In this document: positions 24,793-34,117 of the stretch, in pieces | How the letters are laid out: each line of letters opens with the position of its first letter | Position numbering within the stretch: position 1 is the stretch's first letter | Origin: Burkholderiaceae bacterium | GTDB lineage: Bacteria > Pseudomonadota > Gammaproteobacteria > Burkholderiales > Burkholderiaceae_C | DNA length: 64,000 nucleotides | Direction: 5' to 3' | NCBI GenBank assembly: GCA_024235855.1 | Contig: JACKLN010000002.1 | Coordinates: 124,001-188,000 of the forward strand | Notes under the pieces: model-generated | Databases searched by the model: none | Seen by the model: only the letters and a program-made list of their open reading frames with translations | What the model was told of the DNA's origin: nothing | Translations under genes and position numbers: made by a program

Positions 24793-26028
24793 ATGAACAA
24801 GAGCTTGAAGACCGGGATCGCCGTGATCGCGCTGGCCGGCGCTGGTGTGCTGGCGTGGTGGGTGCAGCGCCCGGCGCCCCTGGCCGGCGGCGATGCCCGC
24901 AACGCGGCCGCAGGCGGGCCGCCCGCCGCCAAGGCGCCGAGCGGCGGTGTGCCTGGGGGCCGGGGTGGGCCGGCGGGTGTCGAGGTCGGCCGGGTCGAGG
25001 CCCTGCGCATCGTCGACGCGGCCGAGGCCGTGGGTTCGCTGCAGTCGCGCCAGGCGGTGACACTGCGGCCGGAGGTCAGCGGCCGGGTCGCGGCGCTGGG
25101 CTTCACCGACGGCGCCCGCGTGCGCCGCGGCCAACTGCTGGTGCAGCTGGACGACACGCTGCAGCGCGCGCAGCTGCAGCAGGCGCAGGCGCAGGCGGCC
25201 ATCGCGCGCACGCAGCTGGCCCGCAACCGCGAACTGGTGGCCCAGGGCTTCGTCAGCCAGAGTGCGGTGGACCAGAGCGAGGCATCACTGGACGTGGCGA
25301 TGGCCCAGGTGGCGCTGGCGCAGGCGCAACTCGCCCGGCTGCGCGTCCTGGCGCCTTTCGACGGCCAGGCCGGGATCCGGCAGGTCAACGTGGGCGACTA
25401 TGTCAAGGACGGTGCCGACATCGTCACCGTGGTCGATGCCAGCCAGGTCTGGGTCGACTATCGGCTGCCGGAACGCTACGCCGCGCGCGTGCGTCCGGGG
25501 CAGACGGTCGACGTGGTGCTCGACGCGCTGCCCGACCGCCGCTTCGCCGGCCGCGTGGAAGCCGTGGAGGCGCGTGTGGAGGCCGACGGCCGCGCGCTGC
25601 TGGTGCGTGCGCGGCTGGACAACCGCGACGGCCTGCTCACCCCGGGCATGTTCGCCCGCACGCGCACCGAGTTCGGCGTGCGGGAACAGGCGCTGGTGGT
25701 GCCCGAGGAGGCGCTGGTGCCCGAGGGCGGCAAGCAGTACATCCTGCGCGTGGTCGACACCGACCAGGGGCCGATGGCCGAGCGGCTGGAGGCCCAGCTG
25801 GGCATGCGCGTGCCCGGCAAGGTCGAGGTGCTCGAGGGCCTCGCCGCGGGCGACCGGGTGGTCACGGCCGGCCAGGCGCGGCTGATGCGGGGCAAGGGCG
25901 ATCGCCAGCCGGTGCGCATCATCGAGCTCGGTGCGGCCCCGGCCAAGGCCGGTGGTGGTGGCGTGGGTGGCACGGGCGGTGCGCCCGCACCCGCGCGGGC
26001 CGCCAGTGCAGCCCGCCCGGCACCGTGA
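24793..26028 (+). CDS. RND efflux periplasmic adaptor (membrane fusion) protein
   Basis: Bridges an inner-membrane RND pump to an outer-membrane channel. About 411 residues: an N-terminal membrane anchor or signal (TGIAVIALAGAGVLAWWV), a Gly/Ala/Pro-rich linker, a lipoyl half-motif (VTLRPEVSGRVAALGFTDG), an alpha-helical hairpin rich in Gln/Ala, the second lipoyl half (RVLAPFDGQAGIRQVNVGDY), a beta-barrel and a membrane-proximal domain (ALVVPEEALVPEGGKQYILR). A glycine/alanine tail closes it. It lies 25 bp upstream of the pump. No outer-membrane factor or regulator is adjacent. Confidence 0.92.
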   Translation: MNKSLKTGIAVIALAGAGVLAWWVQRPAPLAGGDARNAAAGGPPAAKAPSGGVPGGRGGPAGVEVGRVEALRIVDAAEAVGSLQSRQAVTLRPEVSGRVAALGFTDGARVRRGQLLVQLDDTLQRAQLQQAQAQAAIARTQLARNRELVAQGFVSQSAVDQSEASLDVAMAQVALAQAQLARLRVLAPFDGQAGIRQVNVGDYVKDGADIVTVVDASQVWVDYRLPERYAARVRPGQTVDVVLDALPDRRFAGRVEAVEARVEADGRALLVRARLDNRDGLLTPGMFARTRTEFGVREQALVVPEEALVPEGGKQYILRVVDTDQGPMAERLEAQLGMRVPGKVEVLEGLAAGDRVVTAGQARLMRGKGDRQPVRIIELGAAPAKAGGGGVGGTGGAPAPARAASAARPAP

Positions 26029-26053
26029 TCCGGCAGACCCCGGGAGTCGGACC

Positions 26054-29000
26054 ATGAAACTGTCGGAAACCTCGGTGCGCCGCCCGGTGCTGGCCAGCGT
26101 GATGTCGTTGCTCGTGCTGCTGGTGGGGCTGGTGTCGTTCCAGCAGCTCAGCGTGCGCGAATACCCGCGCATCGACGAGCCACTGGTCAACGTCTCCACC
26201 CGGCTGCAGGGCGCGTCGTCGGAGGTCATCGAGTCGCAGGTGACCAAGCCGTTGGAGGACTCCATCGCCGGCATCGACGGCGTCGACATCCTGACCTCGA
26301 TCTCGCGCACCGAGCAGAGCCAGATCACGGTGCGCTTCAAGCTCAGCAAGGACCCGGACACCGCCGCCGCCGAGGTGCGCGACCGCGTCTCGCGCGTGCG
26401 CGGCCGGCTGCCCGACGCCGCCGACGAGCCCGTGATCGCCAAGGTGGAGGCCGACGCGACGCCGGTGCTGTGGCTGGCCTACGTCAGCGAGACCATCGAC
26501 CCGCTGGAACTCACCGACATCATCAACCGCGTCGTCAAGCCGCGTCTGCAGACGGTGCCTGGCGTGGCCGACGTGCAGATCGGTGGCGCGCGCCAGCGCG
26601 CGATGCGCATCTGGGTGGATCCCGACAAGCTGGCCGCCTACCGGCTGACGGTGCAGGACGTCGAGGACGCGCTGCGCCGCCAGAACCTGGAGGTGCCGGC
26701 CGGCCGTATCGAGAGCCAGCAGCGCGAGTTCAGCGTCACCGCCCGTACCGACCTGAACACGGTGGCGCAGTTCGAGCAGGTGGCGCTGCGCACCATCAAC
26801 GGCTACACCGTGCGCCTGCGCGACGTGGCCCGCGTCGCCGAGGCAGCGGCCAACGAGCGCTCCCGCGTGCGCCTGAACGGCGTGCCGTCGATGAGCACCG
26901 GCATCATCCGCAACGCCACCGCCAACCCGCTGGACGTGGCCGACGGCGTGCGCAAGGTGCTGCCGCAGATCCAGCGCGACCTGCCGCCGTCGGTCACCGT
27001 GGTGCAGGCCACCGACCTGTCGGTGTTCATCGACCGCTCGATCAAGGCCGTCTACACCACGGTGGCCGAGGCCGTGGTGCTGGTGGCGCTGGTGGTCTTC
27101 GTCTTCCTGCGCACGCTGCGCGCGTCGGTGATCCCGCTGGTCACGATCCCCGTCAGCCTGGTCGGCGCCTTCGCGCTGATCGCCGCCTTCGGCTTCACGA
27201 TCAACACGCTGACGCTGCTGGCCCTGGTGCTGGCCATCGGCCTGGTGGTGGACGACGCCATCGTCGTGCTGGAGAACATCTACCGCCACATCGAGGAAGG
27301 CCTCACGCCGTTCCAGGCGGCGCTCAAGGGCATCCGCGAGATCAGCTTCGCCGTGGTGGCGATGACGCTGACGCTGGCGGCGGTGTTCGCCCCGCTGGCC
27401 TTCACCCCGGGGCGCACCGGGCGCCTGTTCAGCGAGTTCGCGCTGACGTTGGCCGGTGCGGTGCTGGTGTCGGGCTTCGTGGCCCTGACGCTGACGCCGA
27501 TGATGTGCAGCAAGCTGCTGCGCCACAACCCCAAGCCCGGCGCCTTCGACCGCGGCATGGAGCGCCTGCTCGACGGCCTGGGCCACGGTTACGAGCGCGT
27601 GCTGCGCCTGTCGCTGCGCGCGCGCTGGATCGCGCTGGGCATCATGGTGGCGGCGGCCGGTGGCAGCTGGTGGCTGTTCAGCACCGCCAAGAGCGAACTG
27701 GCGCCCTACGAGGACCGGGGCGTGATCGCGATGCCGGTCCGCGCACCCGATGGCGCGACGCTGGAGTACACCGCGCGCTACCTCGACGCGATCGAGGACA
27801 TCACCAGCCAGTACGCTGAATTCGACCGCCGCTTCACCTTCGTCGGCGGTGGTGGCGTGTCCAGCGCCTTCGGCGTGCTGCGCACCGTGGACTGGGCCGA
27901 GCGCGACCGCACCACGCGGGAACTGGCACAGCAGCTGCTGCCCAAGCTGCTGGCCCTGCCCGGCGTCAGCGTGTTCCCGTCCACGCCGCCCAGCCTGGGC
28001 CAGAGCTTCCGCTCGGTGCCGGTCAACGTGGTGCTGGTGGCCAACGACAGCTACGAGAACATGGCGGCCAACGCCCAGCGCATGCTCGCCGAGATGCGCA
28101 CCAACCCCGGCCTGGTGCAGCCCGACATCGACCTGCAGCTCAACAAGCCCGAGATCTTCATGGACGTCGACCGCGCGCGCGCGGCCGACCTCGGCGTCTC
28201 CGTGGACGCGGTGGCGCGCACCGTGGAAACCATGCTCGGCGGCCGCGTGGTCACGCGCTACAAGCGCGACGCCGATCAGTTCGACGTGCTGGTGCAGACC
28301 GATGCCCGAGAGCGCACGCGGCCGGAGGACATCGAGCGCCTGTTCGTGCGCGGGCGCGGCGACACGATGGTGCCGCTGTCCCAGCTGGTGAAGGTGCGCG
28401 AGGCGGTCAGCCCGCGTGAACTGAACCACTTCAACCAGCGTCGCTCCGTCACGATCACGGCCAACCTGACACCGACCTATGCGCTCAGCGATGCGCTGGC
28501 CTACATGGACGAGCTGGCCGCGCGCGTGCTGCCCCCGGGCTACGCCACCGAGCTCAACGGCGTCAGCCGCGAGTACCGGGATTCGTCGGGTTCGCTGGGC
28601 CTGGTCTTCGTGCTGGCGCTGCTGTTCATCTACCTGGTGTTGGCGGCGCAGTTCGAGAGCTTCATCGACCCGTTCACCATCCTGCTGGCGGTGCCGCTGT
28701 CGATGGTCGGTGCGCTGGGGGCCATGCACCTCACCGAAGGTACGCTGAACGTGTATTCGCAGATCGGCCTGATCACGCTCATCGGCCTGATCGCCAAGCA
28801 CGGCATCCTGATCGTGGAGTTCAGCAACCAGCTGCGCCAGCAGGGCCTGGCGCTGACCGATGCCGTGGTCAAGGCCTCGGGCATGCGGCTGCGGCCGATC
28901 CTGATGACCACCGGCGCCATGGTGCTCGGCGCGCTGCCGTTGGCGCTGTCCACCGGCGCCGGTGCCGAGAGCCGCCAGCAGATCGGCTGGGTCATCGTCG

Positions 29001-29125
29001 GCGGCATGAGCGTGGGCACGCTGCTGACGATCTTCGTCGTGCCGGCGGTCTACACGCTGTTGGCGCGCAAGGGCATCCCGGGGGAAATCACGACGCCGGA
29101 GGAGGGCGTGGGGCAGGCGGCCTGA
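26054..29125 (+). CDS. RND efflux pump permease (HAE1 family, MexF/MdtB-like)
   Basis: A proton-driven trimeric inner-membrane pump of about 1023 residues, twelve membrane helices and two large periplasmic loops. It starts MKLSETSVRRPVLASVMSLL and contains the proton-relay helix GLVVDDAIVVLENIYRHIEE with the Asp pair, plus the second-half helices TLIGLIAKHGILIVEFSNQL. The usual duplicated architecture is complete. Co-transcribed with the adaptor just upstream. Substrate cannot be read from sequence; drugs, dyes or solvents are typical for the family. Confidence 0.93.
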   Translation: MKLSETSVRRPVLASVMSLLVLLVGLVSFQQLSVREYPRIDEPLVNVSTRLQGASSEVIESQVTKPLEDSIAGIDGVDILTSISRTEQSQITVRFKLSKDPDTAAAEVRDRVSRVRGRLPDAADEPVIAKVEADATPVLWLAYVSETIDPLELTDIINRVVKPRLQTVPGVADVQIGGARQRAMRIWVDPDKLAAYRLTVQDVEDALRRQNLEVPAGRIESQQREFSVTARTDLNTVAQFEQVALRTINGYTVRLRDVARVAEAAANERSRVRLNGVPSMSTGIIRNATANPLDVADGVRKVLPQIQRDLPPSVTVVQATDLSVFIDRSIKAVYTTVAEAVVLVALVVFVFLRTLRASVIPLVTIPVSLVGAFALIAAFGFTINTLTLLALVLAIGLVVDDAIVVLENIYRHIEEGLTPFQAALKGIREISFAVVAMTLTLAAVFAPLAFTPGRTGRLFSEFALTLAGAVLVSGFVALTLTPMMCSKLLRHNPKPGAFDRGMERLLDGLGHGYERVLRLSLRARWIALGIMVAAAGGSWWLFSTAKSELAPYEDRGVIAMPVRAPDGATLEYTARYLDAIEDITSQYAEFDRRFTFVGGGGVSSAFGVLRTVDWAERDRTTRELAQQLLPKLLALPGVSVFPSTPPSLGQSFRSVPVNVVLVANDSYENMAANAQRMLAEMRTNPGLVQPDIDLQLNKPEIFMDVDRARAADLGVSVDAVARTVETMLGGRVVTRYKRDADQFDVLVQTDARERTRPEDIERLFVRGRGDTMVPLSQLVKVREAVSPRELNHFNQRRSVTITANLTPTYALSDALAYMDELAARVLPPGYATELNGVSREYRDSSGSLGLVFVLALLFIYLVLAAQFESFIDPFTILLAVPLSMVGALGAMHLTEGTLNVYSQIGLITLIGLIAKHGILIVEFSNQLRQQGLALTDAVVKASGMRLRPILMTTGAMVLGALPLALSTGAGAESRQQIGWVIVGGMSVGTLLTIFVVPAVYTLLARKGIPGEITTPEEGVGQAA

Positions 29126-29135
29126 GGCCACCCGG

Positions 29136-29152
29136 GGCGGGTGTCACCCGCC
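29136..29152. terminator. Hairpin between convergent RND pump gene and moaA
   Basis: GGCGGG-TGTCA-CCCGCC forms a 6-bp GC stem in the 18-bp gap between convergent genes, overlapping the moaA stop codon. There is no T-tract on either side, so intrinsic termination is doubtful. Confidence 0.3.
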
Positions 29153-30268
29153 GATGTAGTGCATCTCCACGCGGCGCTCGCCGGAGCCTGTGTCGGCCGC
29201 CATGCTGCCGCGCAGTTCCGAGTAGCGGTCGTCGCGCCGGCCCCAGATGTCGCCGATGACGGCGGCGATCTGGTCGTCGCCGGCCCCGCCGCGCAGCAAC
29301 GCGCGCAGATCGTGGCCGCGGCTGGCGAACAGGCACAGGAACAGCTTGCCCTCGGTGGACAGGCGCGCGCGGTTGCAGTCGCGGCAGAAGGCCTGGGTGA
29401 CGCTGGAGATCACGCCGATCTCGCCACCGCCATCGGTGTAGCGCCAGCGCTCGGCCGTCTCGCCCGGCGCATTGGGGTCCAGCGGCTCCAGCGGGAAGGC
29501 CTCGCCCAGGCGCTGCACCACGTCGGCCGACGGCAGCACCTCGTCCATGCGCCAGCCGTTGGTGGCGCCCACGTCCATGAACTCGATGAAACGCAGCACC
29601 ACGCCCGGGCCGTAGCGGTCGCGCACCAGGCGTGCCAGCGGCACGATCTCGTGGTCGTTCGTGCCCTTGCGCACCACCATGTTGACCTTGATCGGCGCCA
29701 GCCCCACCCGCTGCGCCGCGTCGATGCCGGCCAGCACGTCGGCCACCGGGAAGTCGACGTCGTTCATCTGCCGGAAGATGGCGTCGTCCAGCGCATCCAG
29801 GCTCACCGTCACGCGTTGCAGCCCGGCGTCCTTGAGCGCCTGCGCCTTGCGCGCCAGCAGCGAGCCGTTGGTGGTGAGCGTGATGTCCAGCGGCGCGCCG
29901 TCGGGCGTGCGCAGTTCGGCCAGCATGCCGATCAGGGTTTCCAGGCCCTTGCGCAGCAGGGGCTCGCCGCCGGTCAGGCGCAGCTTCTGCACGCCGTGGG
30001 CCACGAACAGCCGCGCCAGCCGCGTGATCTCCTCGAAGCTCAGCAGCGAGGTCTGGGGCAGGAACTGGTAGGTCTTGTCGAAGACCTCCTTGGGCATGCA
30101 GTAGCTGCAGCGGAAGTTGCAGCGGTCGGTGACCGAGATGCGCAGGTCGCGCAGCGGCCGGCCCAGCGTGTCGGACAGCAGGCCCTGCGGCGCCGCGATG
30201 CGGTCGGGGATGCGCGGCACCTGTGCCGCCACGCGCGTGTCGACCAGGGGAATGATGTTCTCGCCCAT
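29144..30268 (-). CDS. moaA: GTP 3',8-cyclase MoaA
   Basis: Radical SAM enzyme for the first step of molybdenum cofactor synthesis, GTP to 3',8-cyclo-GTP. The N-terminal cluster motif CNFRCSYC (Cys50, 54, 57) and SAM-binding LTGGEPLLRKG are present, as is the C-terminal second cluster (CRDCNRARLS with a third Cys in LFLCLF) and the essential Gly-Gly terminus MHYIGG. About 374 residues from the ATG at 30268. Other molybdopterin genes (moeA, moaD, moaE) lie at 41720-43708, so the pathway is split within the window. Confidence 0.97.
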   Translation of the reverse strand: MGENIIPLVDTRVAAQVPRIPDRIAAPQGLLSDTLGRPLRDLRISVTDRCNFRCSYCMPKEVFDKTYQFLPQTSLLSFEEITRLARLFVAHGVQKLRLTGGEPLLRKGLETLIGMLAELRTPDGAPLDITLTTNGSLLARKAQALKDAGLQRVTVSLDALDDAIFRQMNDVDFPVADVLAGIDAAQRVGLAPIKVNMVVRKGTNDHEIVPLARLVRDRYGPGVVLRFIEFMDVGATNGWRMDEVLPSADVVQRLGEAFPLEPLDPNAPGETAERWRYTDGGGEIGVISSVTQAFCRDCNRARLSTEGKLFLCLFASRGHDLRALLRGGAGDDQIAAVIGDIWGRRDDRYSELRGSMAADTGSGERRVEMHYIGG

Positions 30269-30290
30269 GCCCGGATTGTGCCCGGGCGGC

Positions 30291-30830
30291 TCAAGACCCT
30301 GCCGTGGGGGTGACCCGGCGGGCACCGTCGAAGCGCCTGGACCAGTAGGGCGTGTCCATGCGCTCCACGCGCACCTGCTGCCCGCTGCGCGGCGCGTGGA
30401 CGAAGCGGCCGTCGCCGATGTAGATGCCCACGTGCGAGAAGGCACGCTTGAGGGTGTTGAAGAACACCAGGTCGCCGGGCTTCAGCGACTGGCGGGACAC
30501 CGGCGGCAGGCCGGCTTGCTGAGCCTGCTCGGCCGAGCGGCGCGGCAGCGTGATGCCCAGCACCGACGAGACGACGTGCCGCGTGAAGCCGCTGCAGTCG
30601 AAGCCTTCGCTGGCGCTGTTGCCGCCGCGGTGGTAGCGCACGTCCAGGAAGTTCAGGGCCGCGATCACGAGATCGCCCGCGCCATCGGCGGGTGAAGGGG
30701 CAGGCGCCTCGGCCGTCGCCGGCCACACGCCGCGCTCGGCCAGCAGCGCGCCCAGCGCATCGTCGGCCTCCTGGGCGGCGCAGGGCAGAGCCAGGCCGGC
30801 GGCCAGCAGCAGGGAGAGCAGTCGGGGCAT
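30291..30830 (-). CDS. NlpC/P60 family peptidoglycan hydrolase
   Basis: A secreted papain-like cysteine peptidase of about 179 residues cleaving peptidoglycan stem peptides. A Sec signal (MPRLLSLLLAAGLALPCAAQ) precedes a short linker and the NlpC/P60 domain, with nucleophile Cys in FDCSGFTRHVV and catalytic His in SHVGIYIGDGRFVHAP. The ATG at 30830 is preferred over the GTG at 30845 because it starts the signal peptide. It lies 22 bp upstream of moaA on the same strand, perhaps co-transcribed without a functional link. Confidence 0.9.
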   Translation of the reverse strand: MPRLLSLLLAAGLALPCAAQEADDALGALLAERGVWPATAEAPAPSPADGAGDLVIAALNFLDVRYHRGGNSASEGFDCSGFTRHVVSSVLGITLPRRSAEQAQQAGLPPVSRQSLKPGDLVFFNTLKRAFSHVGIYIGDGRFVHAPRSGQQVRVERMDTPYWSRRFDGARRVTPTAGS

Positions 30831-30920
30831 CGACACGGCGCGCACAATAGTTGCGCCGACGGCGGGCTGTCAATCGACGCCATGCCGGTTCCCTGGTTTC
30901 CGAGACAAGAGAGGTTCCCC

Positions 30921-31910
30921 ATGTTCCAGGCCTTGCTGCTGGAGAAGGGCGATGCAGGCTTCGCCTGCACGCTGACCGACGTCGATGAATCGCGCCTGCC
31001 CGGCCCCGATCGTGCCGACGTGCTGGTGCAGCCCGCGTACTCGACCATCAACTTCAAGGATGCGCTGGCGCTGACCAACAAGTCGCCCGTGGTGCGCGCG
31101 TGGCCCATGGTGCCGGGCATCGATGGCGCCGGGACGGTGCTGGAGAGTGCGCACCCGGACTGGCAGCCCGGCGACCGTTTCGTGCACAACGGCTGGGGCG
31201 TGGGCGAGACGCACTGGGGTTGCCTGGCCCAGCGCGCGCGCCTGAAGGGCGACTGGTTGGTGAAGCTGCCGGCGGCCTTCAGCCCCCGCCAGGCCATGGC
31301 CATCGGCACCGCTGGCTACACGGCGATGCTGTGCGTGATGGCGCTGGAGCGCCACGGCCTGCAGCCCGGCGACGGCGAGGTGCTGGTCACCGGCGCCACC
31401 GGCGGCGTGGGCAGCGTGGCCATCGCGCTGCTGGCGAAGCTGGGCTACACGGTGGTGGCGGCCAGTGGCAAACCGCAGGAGGCCGACTACCTGACCGGTC
31501 TGGGCGCCGCTGCCGTGGTCGACCGCGCCGAGTTCGCCGCCGCCGGCAAGCCGCTGCAGAAGGAGCGATGGGCCGGCGTGGTCGACGCCCTGGGCAGTCA
31601 CACGCTGGCCAATGTGCTGGCGCAGACGCGCTACGGCGGCGTGGTGGCCGCCTGCGGGCTGGCGCAGGGCATGGACCTGCCCGCCTCGGTGGCGCCCTTC
31701 ATCCTGCGCGGCGTCACGTTGGCCGGTATCGACAGCGTGATGGCGCCGCGGGCGCTGCGCCAGCAGGCCTGGGACCGTCTGGCCCGGGACCTCGACGCCG
31801 CGGCGCTGGAAGCCATGACCACCGAGATCGCACTGGCCGACGCGCCGGCTTGGGCCGAGCGGCTGATGGCCGGGCAGGTGCGCGGACGCTGCGTCGTCAG
31901 GCTGGACTGA
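30921..31910 (+). CDS. acuI: Acrylyl-CoA reductase AcuI / YhdH-family quinone oxidoreductase
   Basis: A 329-residue zinc-free medium-chain oxidoreductase. AcuI/YhdH features include AYSTINFKDALALTNKSPVV, the NADPH-binding loop TGATGGVGSVAIALLAKLGY and VDALGSHTLANVLAQTRYGG. The family reduces acrylyl-CoA to propionyl-CoA with NADPH. The next gene encodes a propionyl-CoA synthetase, so both could feed C3 acids (acrylate, 3-hydroxypropionate, propionate) into propionyl-CoA metabolism; this link is inferred. The start ATG follows a purine-rich AGAGAGG (30909-30915). Confidence 0.85.
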   Translation: MFQALLLEKGDAGFACTLTDVDESRLPGPDRADVLVQPAYSTINFKDALALTNKSPVVRAWPMVPGIDGAGTVLESAHPDWQPGDRFVHNGWGVGETHWGCLAQRARLKGDWLVKLPAAFSPRQAMAIGTAGYTAMLCVMALERHGLQPGDGEVLVTGATGGVGSVAIALLAKLGYTVVAASGKPQEADYLTGLGAAAVVDRAEFAAAGKPLQKERWAGVVDALGSHTLANVLAQTRYGGVVAACGLAQGMDLPASVAPFILRGVTLAGIDSVMAPRALRQQAWDRLARDLDAAALEAMTTEIALADAPAWAERLMAGQVRGRCVVRLD

Positions 31911-32033
31911 TCGACGGGCCAGGCGGTCTTGCCAACGCGGTGGAGGGGAACGGGCATGGATGCAGACTTGCGCTGCGTCAAGCCCGTGACCGCCCACAGG
32001 CCGCTGCCGTCAGCGGCGCGCAAGCCCGCTACC

Positions 32034-32053
32034 CATAATTATTAATTCAGAAT
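32034..32053 (+). promoter_or_regulatory. AT-rich patch upstream of prpE, possible promoter
   Basis: Twenty bases, almost all A/T (CATAATTATTAATT and following), stand out in GC-rich DNA about 70 bp before the prpE start. CATAAT is a -10-like hexamer, but no good -35 is seen. The rest of the 211-bp gap shows nothing else recognisable. Confidence 0.35.
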
Positions 32054-32121
32054 GGCCCGCCACAGTGCGCTGACGCGTGCCTGCGGCGCCCAACGCACCA
32101 GAGCGCACCAGAGGAGACCGC

Positions 32122-34014
32122 ATGTCCTACGCCGAGTTCTATCGCCGCTCCATCGAGGACCGGGACGCCTTCTGGGCCGAACAGGCCGCCCTGATCGACT
32201 GGCAGACGCCGTTCACCCAGGTCTGCGACCACAGCCGGCCGCCGTTCGCGCGCTGGTTCGTGGGCGGCACCACCAACCTGTGCCACAACGCGGTGGACCG
32301 GCATGCTGCGACGCACCCGGACCGCAACGCGCTGATCTTCGTTTCCACCGAGACGAACCAGGAGCGTGTCTACAGCTTCGCCGAACTGCAGGCCGAGGTC
32401 GAGCGCATGGCCGCCATGCTGCAGAGCCTGGGTGTCAAGCAAGGCGACCGCGTGCTGGTTTACATGCCGATGATCCCGGAGGCGGCCTTCGCGATGCTGG
32501 CCTGCACCCGCATCGGCGCGCTGCACTCGGTGGTCTTCGGCGGCTTTGCCAGCCACAGCCTCGCCAGCCGCATCGACGACGCCGAACCCGCCGTCATCGT
32601 CAGTGCCGACGCCGGCAGCCGCGGTGGCAAGGTCGTGCCCTACAAGGGCCTGCTGGACGAGGCCATCCGCCTGGCCACGCACAAGCCGGCCAAGGTGCTG
32701 ATGGTCAACCGAGGCCTGGCGGAGATGCCGATGACCGCCGGTCGCGACGAGGACTACGCCGCCTTGCGCGAACAGCACCTGGACGCCCGCGTGCCCTGCA
32801 CCTGGGTCGCGTCCGACCACCCGAGCTACACGCTCTACACCAGCGGCACCACCGGCAAGCCCAAGGGCGTGCAGCGCGACACCGGCGGCTACGCGGTGGC
32901 GTTGGCCGCGAGCATGAAGCACATCTTCCTGGGCAACCCGGGCGAGACCTACTTCAGCACCAGCGACATCGGCTGGGTCGTGGGCCACAGCTACATCGTC
33001 TACGGCCCGCTGATCGCCGGCATGGCCACGATCATGTACGAGGGCCTGCCGACGCGGCCCGATGCTGCCATCTGGTGGAGCCTGGTCGAGAAGTACAAGG
33101 TCACCTCGATGTTCAGCGCGCCCACCGCGGTGCGCGTGCTGAAGAAGCAGGACCCGGCGGCGCTGAAGCAGCACGATCTCTCGTCGCTGCGCGCGCTGTT
33201 CCTGGCCGGCGAACCGCTGGACGAGCCCACCGCGCAGTGGATCGCCGAGGCCCTGGGCCGGCCCATCATCGACAACTACTGGCAGACCGAGACCGGCTGG
33301 CCCATCCTGACCATCTGCAACGGCGTGGAGAACGCGCCCAGCAAGTTCGGTTCGCCGGGCAAGGCGGTCTACGGCTACGACGTCAAGCTCATCGACGAGA
33401 ACACCGGCGAGGAACTCACCGGCGCCCACCAGAAGGGAGTGCTGGCCATCGAGGGCCCGCTGCCCCCGGGCTGCCTGCAGACCGTCTGGCGCGACGACGA
33501 CCGCTTCGTGAAGACCTACTGGAGCAGCATCCCCGGCCGGCAGGTCTACAGCACCTTCGACTGGGCGATCCGCGACGACGACGGCTACTACTTCATCCTC
33601 GGCCGCACCGACGACGTGATCAACGTCGCCGGCCACCGCCTGGGCACGCGCGAGATCGAGGAGAGCATCGCCAGCCATCCCAACGTGGCCGAGGTGGCCG
33701 TGGTGGGCGTGGCCGACAACCTCAAGGGGCAGGTGGCGATGGCGTTTGCAGTGCTGAAGGACACCACGGCGCTGGCCGATGCCAACGCGGCGCTGAAGCT
33801 CGAGGGCGAGATCATGAAGGTGGTCGACGGCCAGCTCGGGGCGGTGGCGCGGCCGGCGCGCGTGCGCTTCGTGACCGTGCTGCCCAAGACGCGCAGCGGC
33901 AAGCTGCTGCGGCGGGCCATCCAGGCGGTGTGCGAAGCGCGGGATCCGGGCGATCTGACGACGATCGAGGACCCGACGGCGTTGCAGCAGATCAAGGACC
34001 TGGTCGGCGGCTGA
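32122..34014 (+). CDS. prpE: Propionyl-CoA synthetase (acetyl-CoA synthetase family)
   Basis: AMP-forming ligase of 630 residues activating propionate, possibly also acetate or acrylate. GAGGAGA lies just upstream of the ATG. Seen: N-terminal ACS region (YRRSIEDRDAFWAEQAALID), the AMP-binding loop YTSGTTGKPKGV, VFGGFASHSLASRIDDAEP, and the catalytic lysine in TRSGKLLRR. The opening YAEFYRRSIEDRDAFW and overall pattern fit PrpE better than Acs; I judge from remembered family features, not a search. It follows acuI by 211 bp. Confidence 0.88.
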   Translation: MSYAEFYRRSIEDRDAFWAEQAALIDWQTPFTQVCDHSRPPFARWFVGGTTNLCHNAVDRHAATHPDRNALIFVSTETNQERVYSFAELQAEVERMAAMLQSLGVKQGDRVLVYMPMIPEAAFAMLACTRIGALHSVVFGGFASHSLASRIDDAEPAVIVSADAGSRGGKVVPYKGLLDEAIRLATHKPAKVLMVNRGLAEMPMTAGRDEDYAALREQHLDARVPCTWVASDHPSYTLYTSGTTGKPKGVQRDTGGYAVALAASMKHIFLGNPGETYFSTSDIGWVVGHSYIVYGPLIAGMATIMYEGLPTRPDAAIWWSLVEKYKVTSMFSAPTAVRVLKKQDPAALKQHDLSSLRALFLAGEPLDEPTAQWIAEALGRPIIDNYWQTETGWPILTICNGVENAPSKFGSPGKAVYGYDVKLIDENTGEELTGAHQKGVLAIEGPLPPGCLQTVWRDDDRFVKTYWSSIPGRQVYSTFDWAIRDDDGYYFILGRTDDVINVAGHRLGTREIEESIASHPNVAEVAVVGVADNLKGQVAMAFAVLKDTTALADANAALKLEGEIMKVVDGQLGAVARPARVRFVTVLPKTRSGKLLRRAIQAVCEARDPGDLTTIEDPTALQQIKDLVGG

Positions 34015-34117
34015 ACCTCGTGCCATCGGGGGCCCCCGCCGGTGGGGCCCCGCGGTGGCGATGGTGGGCCAGCGGCGGCGGCGGGAGACTGCCGGCTTCC
34101 CGTTGCAGGAGCCGACC

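Noticed and set aside
21135..25388. A 1417-codon open frame on the minus strand
   Set aside because: Only 21135-22649 (MltD-like) is real. The rest is antisense to gloB-frame, methyltransferase, rnhA and the efflux adaptor and shows no family features; GC-rich DNA leaves such frames open.
25919..29131. A 1070-codon open frame antisense to the RND pump
   Set aside because: His/Gln/Arg-rich shadow; the plus strand has a complete RND permease.
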